From assembly GCA_002501695.1 (NCBI GenBank), contig DANZ01000067.1, forward strand, positions 1 to 28,678: DNA of 28,678 bases, read 5' to 3'. A program made the translations under genes and the position numbers. Below are positions 22,244-28,678 of this stretch, in pieces; position 1 is the first letter of the stretch; every line of letters begins with the position of its first letter. The notes beneath the pieces were generated by a model that was not told where the DNA came from, ran no database searches, and was given only the letters and a program-made list of their open reading frames with translations. The stretch is from Methanolobus sp. UBA474. GTDB lineage: Archaea > Halobacteriota > Methanosarcinia > Methanosarcinales > Methanosarcinaceae.

Positions 22244-22477
22244 TTAGTCTTTACCGTTGACTGTCTCGGTTTTGAACATAACACCTGTGCCTTTGAGGGT
22301 CATCTGGATCTTATCTCCAAAACGAAGGATCTCATCCAGCTCCACATTATCACTCCACTCATACACATAGTCATAGGCTCCCTGCATCAGCTTGAACCCA
22401 AGAGACATCAGGCTCCTGTTGACTTCGGAAGGCATGCCGCCTTCACTACTATACCAGAGCAAGAGATATGTTTTCAT
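22244..22477 (-). CDS. Small conserved-looking protein of 77 residues, unknown function
   Basis: I do not recognise this protein. It begins MKTYLLLWYSSEGGMPSEVN, has no signal peptide or membrane helix, and looks like a small mixed alpha/beta protein. ATG 22477 is preferred over the upstream frame extension because AGGTGG lies five bases before it and a TATA-like TTTATAAA sits at 22493-22500. The gene is convergent with the phosphoesterase gene, with 28 bases between stops. Coding status rests on the good ribosome site, the codon pattern and the absence of any overlapping gene. Confidence 0.65.
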   Translation of the reverse strand: MKTYLLLWYSSEGGMPSEVNRSLMSLGFKLMQGAYDYVYEWSDNVELDEILRFGDKIQMTLKGTGVMFKTETVNGKD

Positions 22478-22549
22478 AAAACCACCTGCATGTTTATAAA
22501 GGATCCATGGACTTATGACCCTTTTGGTCATATTTTAAAATGAAGCAGC

Positions 22550-22586
22550 CTTAAAATAAAAGTGCGGTGCAGGCCACTGCACCACT
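22550..22586 (-). terminator. Hairpin terminator of the RPA operon
   Basis: On the minus strand AGTGGTGCAG pairs with CTGCACCGCACT through a 2-base bulge (22586-22561), followed by TTTATTTTAA. A second small stem (AAACTGCC with GGTAGTTT, 22607-22588) lies between it and the stop codon at 22616. Confidence 0.55.
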
Positions 22587-22615
22587 GAAACTACCGTCAG
22601 GCAGTTTTAAGAGGC

Positions 22616-23188
22616 CTAATAGGTTTCCTTCAAAGAAACAAGGGCCTGTGAGACCATCGAATAATAGTGCTTCACATCCGGAGAGTAATACTCTTTTGCC
22701 TTTGCAACATCCGGGGAGTCAGAACCGCCTTCGAGCTCTTTCAGCCGTGTGAGAGTCTTTCTGGCTGTGTCTATCACCCAGAGGTCTCTTGTCTGGCCGT
22801 CCACGATATGCATAGATTCCGGACGCACCGATGTGTGGACATCTCCCTCACCTGTTGTATAAGTGCTCGGCTTGCCGACGATCGCAACAAACGCAGGGAT
22901 TTCACATTCCGCAAGAGCCTGGGCGGCTTCCGGCTGGTATTGTCCTGCATATATCATGAAGGAGCCCGTGGGGTCTATGACCCTCCCGCGCCAGTATTCG
23001 GAGTCAGTGCCGATGTCTTCCTTCTCTACGAGAGTGCCAACGATGAACAGCCTGTTGACCCTGGCTCCGGTGGGTGTCATCAGATACTGCGGAGCATACT
23101 GGTCTTCACCGTCCTTGAAGGTCAAGGTCGATTCCCTGAATTCCTGGGCAAAGACCCTTCTTGCAACTTCCCTTGAGTAGCCTGCCAT
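22616..23188 (-). CDS. RPA-associated protein (COG3390 type)
   Basis: A 190-residue protein with an OB-fold-like core (VNRLFIVGTLVEKEDIGTDSEYWRGRVIDPTGSFMIYAGQYQP, roughly 44-88) and a helical C-terminus. It matches the RPA-associated proteins that are encoded directly after replication factor A in Euryarchaeota and interact with their cognate RPA. The ATG at 23188 follows the TAA of the RPA gene with no spacer, and GAGGTGG inside the end of the RPA gene is its ribosome site, so translation is coupled. Its role is ssDNA handling in replication and repair. Confidence 0.85.
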   Translation of the reverse strand: MAGYSREVARRVFAQEFRESTLTFKDGEDQYAPQYLMTPTGARVNRLFIVGTLVEKEDIGTDSEYWRGRVIDPTGSFMIYAGQYQPEAAQALAECEIPAFVAIVGKPSTYTTGEGDVHTSVRPESMHIVDGQTRDLWVIDTARKTLTRLKELEGGSDSPDVAKAKEYYSPDVKHYYSMVSQALVSLKETY

Positions 23189-24118
23189 TTATACCACCTC
23201 TGCTGCAGCTATGAGCTCATCCAGTTCCTGCGGGTCCATTGCTGATCTCTGGACCAGGGAATCCACGAGAAGGTACCTCTCAACCCTTGAACCGGTAGCT
23301 GTATAGTACTTGCCTACAAGCAGTTTTTTCATTTCTTCAAGCACCACGCCCTGATCAAGGGCGTCCGCGGCAAGGGCGATAGCACTCTCAAGTGTAAGAC
23401 CTGTCATCTCTTCCGCAAGGTCCCTCTTTATGATCGCATCCTGCGCTATTATGCCGTCGTCCAGGACAGCCTTGATCCTGAGATCATAGACACCGTCAAC
23501 TTTCCCGTGCTCCATGCAGGCGCCCTTGGTAAGTGCCCTGTTGCACTGAGGACAACGCTTTATCAGGCCGGACCCGGACTGGATATCTACCAGGGCACCG
23601 GTGAATGTGATAGTTGATGTGCCCACCGTTATATCCTCATCCAGTTGCTCGACCGAGCTGCTCTTGTTCATATTGAGCTGGAATTTCCCATTCCACTCAT
23701 TGACGACCACGCTCTTGAACAGGTAACTCTGGCCTTCGGTCACTTCCGGAAATTCAGCACTCCCCCATTTTGTGAATTTTATAGTGCCGGTCTCATCAGC
23801 AATGAGGCCTACCTGGGATATTGACTCATGGGTATTTTCCCAAAGCTGTACAACTTTGCCCTTTATATTCACCCACTTTCCATCAACATTCAGTTCGGAT
23901 ATCTTCATAAGGGACGATTCCGACTGGCCGGTATAAAATTGATTTCTGGGAATGTTGTGCTCTTTTAAGAAATAGTTCACAACACTTCTTCTTGCTTCCT
24001 CTTTGGGAACCTTGAACTTGCTGACCATTTTGTCAAGCCTGTCTTCAATATCCTGCAGAGGGATCTCTACTCCAAGTTCCTGGAACTTACTGTAAATCTC
24101 TTGTGAAGTCTCTTTCAT
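23189..24118 (-). CDS. Replication factor A with OB folds and C-X2-C-X8-C-X2-H zinc finger
   Basis: An ssDNA-binding protein of 309 residues (from ATG 24118). After a helical N-terminus it has an OB fold (about 57-165, VNIKGKVVQLWENTHESISQ then VGLIADETGTIKFTKWG) and a second OB fold interrupted by a zinc finger, CPQCNRALTKGACMEH. That is the C-X2-C-X8-C-X2-H pattern described for Methanosarcina acetivorans RPA2 and RPA3. A C-terminal helical region ends DELIAAAEVV. The frame extends 11 codons upstream to ATG 24151, but GAGGT spaced for ATG 24118 decides the start. The RPA-associated gene follows directly, with coupled translation. Confidence 0.92.
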   Translation of the reverse strand: MKETSQEIYSKFQELGVEIPLQDIEDRLDKMVSKFKVPKEEARRSVVNYFLKEHNIPRNQFYTGQSESSLMKISELNVDGKWVNIKGKVVQLWENTHESISQVGLIADETGTIKFTKWGSAEFPEVTEGQSYLFKSVVVNEWNGKFQLNMNKSSSVEQLDEDITVGTSTITFTGALVDIQSGSGLIKRCPQCNRALTKGACMEHGKVDGVYDLRIKAVLDDGIIAQDAIIKRDLAEEMTGLTLESAIALAADALDQGVVLEEMKKLLVGKYYTATGSRVERYLLVDSLVQRSAMDPQELDELIAAAEVV

Positions 24119-24249
24119 TTTCAAACCTCGGGCCTCTTGTTTGTGCGTCATTTTGGAGAGGCAATTGTAATGTAGGCATTAGTAGTATATAATCCCACAC
24201 CAAGCATGGTGAAAGTATTTGTCTTTTGATCCACTGCTAAGCAATCATG

Positions 24250-26508
24250 TCAGCGGATTATGTTTAAGTCGATCAGTTTTTCTTTGGACCGGCGTATGTA
24301 AGGCTTAAGCTTCTTTATATTCCTCAGGATCATATTGTTCAGACTTTCTGAAGAGAGCTGTTTATGCTTTTTGATGATGAGCACAGGCCCTTTGTACCCC
24401 TTGGCCAGCACGTAGGGCAGATTTCCCAGCAGGGAGAACTTGAACCTCCTGCTCGAATCACCTATTATCAGGAGGTCGTCCTCACAAAGGAACTTCAATA
24501 TAGCGTTCTCAGCCGAGAAATGCTCCTCCGTATGAGAAGTCACAGTGGCCAGAGAAGTATCCCCGGTAACCTTCTCAAGGTCATCCAGGATGGCAGCTTT
24601 AATATCTTCCTTAAGATGCGGCTTTATAACCCTCAGCAGATGCAGTGGCGCACCAGTGCTCTTTGACAGTCTCCTGGCGAGATGTAATCCGTAGCGGGAG
24701 TTCTCCTTCCCATTATAGGCAACAACTATGCGCTTTATCTTGCGGGGAAGGTATCCGTTCAGCACGACTATATTGTTGTTTGCAAAGGAGAGTACCTGGT
24801 TTGCAACCGTTCCGAGGGAAGGATGGAAGCGATTGATCTCGTGCCAGCCTATTATAATAAAATCCACATCTTCTATCTCAGCCTGCTCCATGATGGAATT
24901 TGAGATGCTGTGGTCAAAGGCCACTATGTACTCTCTTTCATGGCCTACTATAATAGGGAATTTCTCAAATCGATCTTTGAGGAGACCATCCATCATGAGC
25001 CTGTTCTCATGGAATGCCTCCCTTGCCGCTGTCAGACTTGTCTGTTCCGGAACTTTGATTACATTAAGACCGATTATCTCATCACCCAGGTTGTCTGCAA
25101 GGTACAGAAGGTCCTGCTCATGTTTTGGGTTAGCCATGGGCACAAGTATCTTTATCTTAGAACTGGCTTTCAGAGGGACAGGCTGGATGTTGTTTTCCAG
25201 CACATCAAAAATATCATATTTCGGAAAAGCTTTCCCTTTGCCATAATACTTGTACCACCACATGCCTGCTAATATAATAGACATTGAGAAGATAAGAGGC
25301 AACAATCCCATTGTTGGCAAGAGTGCAAGGCTGAAAATTATGCCTATTATCTGAGTGTAAGGGAAAAAAGGATCGCGAAAGGAGGGTTTATATTCGTCCA
25401 GCGATCTTTTTCGGAGGATGATCACAGAGGAATTGATCAGCACGAACATAAGGATATTGAAAGTACCCCCAAGTCTTGCCAGTTGCTCCACATTGAAGAA
25501 GAATAAAAGCAATATCATGAAAATACCGGTAGCCATAATAGCATTGTGAGGAGTGTCATATTTTTCATGTATCGCAATAAACCACCGGGGTATAAGATTA
25601 TCCCTGCTCATGGCGAAAGGAAACCTTGATGATGACATTATGGCAGCATTGGCAGTTGAAATGGTGGCAAGCAGGCCGGCAATGACGATCATCACTTTAC
25701 CAAAGTCACCCCCCATCATCACAGCGACATCTACCAACGGAGTGTAAGTATTCATGGATTGTTCAAAGGTCAAAGCGCCGCTTATCACTACCATCACACC
25801 CAGATAGATGATGGTGACAACTGCAACTGAGGCAATAAGAGCCCGCGGGAGATTCCGTGAAGGATCTTTCACTTCCTCGGATATCGATGCAAGCTCAGTG
25901 ATCCCTAAATATGAGATAAAAATTAGTCCCGTGGTGGCAAATATGGAACTATAGCCAAACGGTACAAAGGGCGTGAAACTGGAAGGAACTATAATAGAAT
26001 ATCCTTTTAGTATGAATGCACCCATTATCAAAAGTAAAAATATGACAATCAGGTTCTGGAACGATGCGCTTCCTTTTGCTCCCCGGTAGTTGATCGCCAG
26101 AAAGACCAAACCGGCCGATACTGCCGTGACCATGAGAGGGATTGGGATCAATACAAAAAGGTAATCTGCCAGCCCTATAAGCGCGAAAGAGCCTTTGAAC
26201 ACCAGTGCAAGCCATGCCCCCAGACCGATGACCGCGCCAAAGGCCGCACCCATTGATCTGCTTATGAAATAATAGCTGCCTCCTGCCCGGGGCATGCCGG
26301 TTGCCAGTTCGGCCATACTGATAGCGGTTGCCATGGATATGATACCGCCAAAAAGGAAAGAGAGTATAGCTGCCGGACCGGCTGCGGATATCGCGATCCC
26401 GGGCAATATGAATATACCCGCCCCTATCATTGTGCCTGTCCCGATGGCAAATGTCTGAAAGAAACCCAGACTGCGCCCAAGCCTTTCTGTGGTTCTTATA
26501 ATAGCCAT
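24250..26508 (-). CDS. APC-superfamily amino acid permease fused to two UspA-like domains
   Basis: A 752-residue membrane transporter. Residues 10-430 contain about twelve helices with the APC signature GTMIGAGIFILPG (24-36) and the conserved ITELASISEEVKDPSRNLP loop near 204-222. Two universal-stress-protein-like domains follow in the cytoplasm (about 448-585 and 588-712). Their nucleotide-binding glycine motifs are degenerate: the first reads GWHEINRFHPSLGT and the second GDSSRRFKFSLLGN. GAGGT lies five bases before ATG 26508. The substrate is probably an amino acid or amine but is not determined. The Usp domains suggest allosteric control, by analogy with other USP-fused transporters. Upstream sequence shares motifs with a surface-protein promoter region. 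Confidence 0.92.
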   Translation of the reverse strand: MAIIRTTERLGRSLGFFQTFAIGTGTMIGAGIFILPGIAISAAGPAAILSFLFGGIISMATAISMAELATGMPRAGGSYYFISRSMGAAFGAVIGLGAWLALVFKGSFALIGLADYLFVLIPIPLMVTAVSAGLVFLAINYRGAKGSASFQNLIVIFLLLIMGAFILKGYSIIVPSSFTPFVPFGYSSIFATTGLIFISYLGITELASISEEVKDPSRNLPRALIASVAVVTIIYLGVMVVISGALTFEQSMNTYTPLVDVAVMMGGDFGKVMIVIAGLLATISTANAAIMSSSRFPFAMSRDNLIPRWFIAIHEKYDTPHNAIMATGIFMILLLFFFNVEQLARLGGTFNILMFVLINSSVIILRKRSLDEYKPSFRDPFFPYTQIIGIIFSLALLPTMGLLPLIFSMSIILAGMWWYKYYGKGKAFPKYDIFDVLENNIQPVPLKASSKIKILVPMANPKHEQDLLYLADNLGDEIIGLNVIKVPEQTSLTAAREAFHENRLMMDGLLKDRFEKFPIIVGHEREYIVAFDHSISNSIMEQAEIEDVDFIIIGWHEINRFHPSLGTVANQVLSFANNNIVVLNGYLPRKIKRIVVAYNGKENSRYGLHLARRLSKSTGAPLHLLRVIKPHLKEDIKAAILDDLEKVTGDTSLATVTSHTEEHFSAENAILKFLCEDDLLIIGDSSRRFKFSLLGNLPYVLAKGYKGPVLIIKKHKQLSSESLNNMILRNIKKLKPYIRRSKEKLIDLNIIR

Positions 26509-26806
26509 TGAGTACCTCTATTGATCAACGATGCCTAACCACTGAAGATCGTACAGAGTATCCGGTTAGGGTTTTGTTTGATGCATAAATTAGTAGGAAA
26601 TAAAGATTAGTAGTTAGGTAAGTAGTCAAATTAGTATAAAAAAGTCACTATTTTCAAAGCACTTTCCAGTAGAGTTACCATTCCTCGATTCCTTCAAAAC
26701 CCCGATGTCTGCGCTTTCGCACAATAATTAAAATAGAAAAACAGGATTAAAGGTACTTACGTAATAAAAAGAATACAACCAGAATTTTCAAGCTTGAGTG
26801 ATACGA
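26509..26806. other. 298-bp divergent intergenic region between permease and aldolase genes
   Basis: No gene is seen here. The AT-rich middle repeats the string TTAGTA (26590, 26607 and 26630 regions). AATAAAGATTAGTA at 26599-26612 is identical to 5924-5937, and GTCACTATTTTCA at 26644-26656 is the exact reverse complement of 6000-6012. Both matches fall upstream of the four-domain surface protein gene, in the same order relative to the gene start. A TTAAAATAGA stretch near 26727 could be the aldolase TATA box. Confidence 0.5.
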
Positions 26807-27730
26807 ATGGTCTCAATTAGGGAAGAAGATGTAAAGATACCTTTAGATGTGCCGCTGGCAGCACGTGCAACCTACTTAAACAACTATATGGAGATAACCC
26901 GAGGAACCGGAAGGCTGATGCTTTTCGCAGGTGACCAGAAAGTAGAGCACCTGAACGATGATTTCTTCGGAGAGGGCATTCCTGAGGACGACAATGACCC
27001 TGAACACCTGTTCAGGATCGCCTCCCAGGGTAAGATCGGGGTTTTCGCGACCCAGCTTGGCCTTATTGCAAGATATGGCGCTGACTACCCTGATGTACCT
27101 TACCTTGTCAAGGTCAATTCCAAATCCAATCTTGTGGAAACACAGCAGATGGACCCTTTCAGCGATCTGTGGTACGATGCCGGGCAGGTTGCCGAGTTCC
27201 GTGACAACAGCGGACTTCGTATACTTGGTGTCGGATACACTATCTACCTTGGAAGCGAGTTCGAGGCTGAGATGCTCAGCCAGGCGGCCCAGCTGATATA
27301 TGAGGCACATCGTTATGGCCTTATCACAGTCCTCTGGATATATCCAAGAGGGGCAGCTGTGGAAGATGAAAAGGACCCGCACCTGATCGCAGGCGCTACG
27401 GGAGTAGGTGCAACCCTTAACTCGGACTTTGTTAAGGTCAACTATCCAAAGAAAGATGGCCAGAAGTCAGAAGAGGTCTTCAAAGAGGCAGTGCTGGCAG
27501 CAGGAAGGACAAAAGTGGTCTGTGCCGGCGGATCCAGTGATGAATGTGAGCCATTCCTGAAAAAGCTGCATAAACAGATACACATCAGCGGCGCACATGG
27601 TAATGCAACAGGCAGGAACATCCATCAGAAACCACTGGATGAAGCCATCAGGATGTGCAATGCGATCTATGCCATCACGATCGAGGATGCATCCGTAGAA
27701 GAGGCCCTGAAGATCTACAAGGGCAATTAA
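26807..27730 (+). CDS. Class I fructose-1,6-bisphosphate aldolase, archaeal DhnA/FbaB type
   Basis: A 307-residue Schiff-base aldolase of the DeoC/DhnA family that joins or splits fructose-1,6-bisphosphate and triose phosphates. Segments seen are FAGDQKVEHLN (40-50), YLVKVNSKSNL (99-109), VLWIYPRGAAV (175-185), and SDFVKVNYPKK (206-216), which holds the predicted Schiff-base Lys210. CAGGSSDE and GAHGNATGRNIHQK form the phosphate-binding end of the barrel. The frame opens at GTG 26798, but ATG 26807 has GAGTGAT correctly spaced upstream. Together with GlpX at 11541 it provides two consecutive steps of gluconeogenesis. Confidence 0.93.
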   Translation: MVSIREEDVKIPLDVPLAARATYLNNYMEITRGTGRLMLFAGDQKVEHLNDDFFGEGIPEDDNDPEHLFRIASQGKIGVFATQLGLIARYGADYPDVPYLVKVNSKSNLVETQQMDPFSDLWYDAGQVAEFRDNSGLRILGVGYTIYLGSEFEAEMLSQAAQLIYEAHRYGLITVLWIYPRGAAVEDEKDPHLIAGATGVGATLNSDFVKVNYPKKDGQKSEEVFKEAVLAAGRTKVVCAGGSSDECEPFLKKLHKQIHISGAHGNATGRNIHQKPLDEAIRMCNAIYAITIEDASVEEALKIYKGN

Positions 27731-27733
27731 AGA

Positions 27734-27757
27734 AGGCTACATAAAGCCTATTCTTTT
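27734..27757 (+). terminator. Hairpin terminator after the aldolase gene
   Basis: AGGCT (27734-27738) pairs with AGCCT (27745-27749) over a 6-base loop, followed by ATTCTTTTT. It starts three bases after the stop codon. Confidence 0.6.
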
Positions 27758-27825
27758 TCAGGATCTTTGTTTGGTGCCTGTCTGAAGCTTGAATACTCTT
27801 CAGGCAGGCCAGAAGCCGGGCATGA

Positions 27826-27857
27826 GAAAAGGGATCCCGGGATCAGTTCTCCCGGGA
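27826..27857 (-). terminator. Hairpin terminator of the cysteine-rich protein gene
   Basis: On the minus strand two TCCCGGGA palindromes (27857-27850 and 27842-27835), seven bases apart, can form a GC-rich hairpin. It is followed by TCCCTTTTCTC and lies nine bases after the stop codon at 27867. Confidence 0.55.
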
Positions 27858-27866
27858 ATCAGTAAT

Positions 27867-28457
27867 TTAGTGCTTGCAGGAACATTCAAAATCGAAACCG
27901 AGCATGAATGTGCCCGTGCCGTGTATGTTCTTGAGGCCCATTCTTTCCTTCATGTACTCATCACTTGGAGGAGAAGGTGAGGCTAGTGTTGCATTGCATA
28001 CCTCAGGAACTTCATCTACCTCAGGACATGGTTTTGGCGGCATCACTACAATGAGCGGATCTTTTTTCCCATCCATTCGCTTGAGGACACCGGTATCGAA
28101 AATGACAATGTTGCCTATTATAAGGTTGGTCTTGCAGCATTTAAGCTCTTCCAGTTTTCGCTCGTCATCCACATCCTCACCGACCACACAACCGTGATGC
28201 ATAAGGACTACATTTGGCCCGGCAGGCCATTTGAAATCCATATTGGTCGTGAAGGCAAATATGACATCGTTCTCAAGGACCTGCTTGACACCTCTATTGT
28301 CGCCTATCCCAAGGCCCATCAGGGTCATCTGGTCGGCCTTCTTTTCCAGTTCCCTGATGATCTCACGGTCCTGGTCATTGAGGATAAGGATATCACCCAC
28401 ACCTTTCATGTTCTTTATACAACAGTTGACCTGTTCGATGATCTCATCACGCTGCAT
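27867..28457 (-). CDS. Unrecognised cysteine-rich archaeal protein
   Basis: A soluble protein of 196 residues that I do not recognise. It has nine cysteines, including the pairs Cys12-Cys13 and Cys107-Cys108 and the C-terminal CSC (192-194), and a His pair at 87-88 near Cys90 (LMHHGC). This arrangement is compatible with metal or Fe-S binding. The region DRMTLMGLGIGDNRG-like (about 43-56) and VIFAFTTNMDFKWPAGPNVV (65-84) suggest an alpha/beta fold. GAGGTTT lies a few bases before ATG 28457, and the gene ends in its own hairpin. No operon partner is visible, and no function is assigned. Confidence 0.8.
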   Translation of the reverse strand: MQRDEIIEQVNCCIKNMKGVGDILILNDQDREIIRELEKKADQMTLMGLGIGDNRGVKQVLENDVIFAFTTNMDFKWPAGPNVVLMHHGCVVGEDVDDERKLEELKCCKTNLIIGNIVIFDTGVLKRMDGKKDPLIVVMPPKPCPEVDEVPEVCNATLASPSPPSDEYMKERMGLKNIHGTGTFMLGFDFECSCKH

Positions 28458-28578
28458 GATAAACCTCGCATTTGTTCATATAATAATAAATTCCAATCCT
28501 GTACTGCCACAATTAATATGTATCTGTATTTAAGCATAGCGCACATTATCCACATCAATAGAATCGCATCATCTGTAC

Positions 28579-28605
28579 AGGGCAGATCTGTCAGGCAACT
28601 GCCCT
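28579..28605. other. Hairpin overlapping the end of the right-edge gene
   Basis: AGGGCAG (28579-28585) and CTGCCCT (28599-28605) form a perfect 7-bp stem with a 13-base loop. It spans the stop codon of the truncated minus-strand gene. No T-run follows, so terminator function is doubtful. Confidence 0.4.
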
Positions 28606-28678
28606 GAAGAAACCTGCCCTTGGCTCATATATATTCCCGTCTGAGAGGAGCGAGCGCACAGCCCGGTCAATTAATTCC
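28591..28678 (-). CDS. C-terminal 28 codons of a gene truncated by the window edge, winged-helix-like tail
   Basis: Reading the minus strand from 28677 gives ELIDRAVRSLLSDGNIYEPR followed by AGFFRAVA and a TGA at 28593-28591. The pattern of a helix, DGxIYEPRxG and a short strand is the typical end of an archaeal winged-helix domain, as at the C-terminus of MCM helicase and some other replication or regulatory proteins. The fragment is too short for identification. MCM would suit the nearby RPA operon, but that is only a guess. Confidence 0.6.
   Translation of the reverse strand, partial: ELIDRAVRSLLSDGNIYEPRAGFFRAVA

Noticed and set aside
24206..24220. CACCA-N4-TGGTG mini-hairpin downstream of the permease gene as a terminator
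   Set aside because: The stem is only five base pairs with no T-run and sits where the RPA promoter is expected.
1..28678. tRNA, rRNA, CRISPR array or replication origin
   Set aside because: No cloverleaf with a T-loop, no rRNA-like stretch, no spaced repeats and no origin repeat cluster were found by eye. A covariance-model scan would be needed to exclude small non-coding RNAs.

Overview
The window reads as chromosome from a methanogenic archaeon of the Methanosarcinales, probably family Methanosarcinaceae. The evidence is an archaeal-type leucyl-tRNA synthetase, a KEOPS Cgi121 subunit, a Methanosarcina-type RPA with a C-X2-C-X8-C-X2-H zinc finger next to its RPA-associated partner, a DhnA-type class I aldolase, and several secreted proteins carrying the 'PGF-pre-PGF' domain typical of this order. 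Genus cannot be fixed from the sequence alone. No rRNA, tRNA, CRISPR array, transposase or phage gene was seen.

Region 1 (1-8164) is a surface-protein cluster, all on the minus strand. A truncated secreted protein with acidic Asp/Ser/Thr repeats is followed by three large envelope proteins. Each of the three has a signal peptide, a different ectodomain (seven cadherin/He_PIG-like domains; four such domains; InlB-B-like + two Big_3-like + one Big_2-like), a Gly/Ser linker, a PGF-pre-PGF domain, one membrane helix and a short basic tail. The tail carries a shared LGNxDGKxYRR signature in place of the expected PGF-CTERM sorting signal. Each large gene ends in its own hairpin plus T-run, so they look like independent units built on one C-terminal chassis.

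Region 2 (8165-16452) is mostly housekeeping: a ClC-family anion transporter with tandem CBS domains; a tRNA t6A methylthiotransferase (MtaB type) just downstream of a class II fructose-1,6-bisphosphatase (GlpX); the KEOPS subunit Cgi121; and, divergently, leuS. Cgi121 (t6A synthesis) and MtaB (conversion of t6A to ms2t6A) act successively on tRNA position 37.

Region 3 (16551-22477) is regulatory and poorly characterised: a membrane histidine kinase without a visible partner; a nitrilase-superfamily amidohydrolase in an operon with an unknown winged-helix-like protein; a deoxyhypusine-synthase-like enzyme; a start/stop-overlapping trio of two helix-turn-helix proteins and a YfcE/MJ0936-type phosphodiesterase; and a 77-residue orphan.

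Region 4 (22550-28678) holds the RPA/RPA-associated-protein operon, an APC permease fused to two UspA-like domains, a class I fructose-bisphosphate aldolase (with GlpX, two steps of gluconeogenesis in one window), an unrecognised cysteine-rich protein, and the last 28 codons of a gene that enters from the right edge on the minus strand.

The least ordinary material is the surface-protein cluster (shared tail, shared 5' leader, synonymously diverged tandem domain), the DHS-like enzyme with an altered active-site motif, and the coupled regulator-regulator-phosphodiesterase trio. I did not see a clear novel defence or mobile system.
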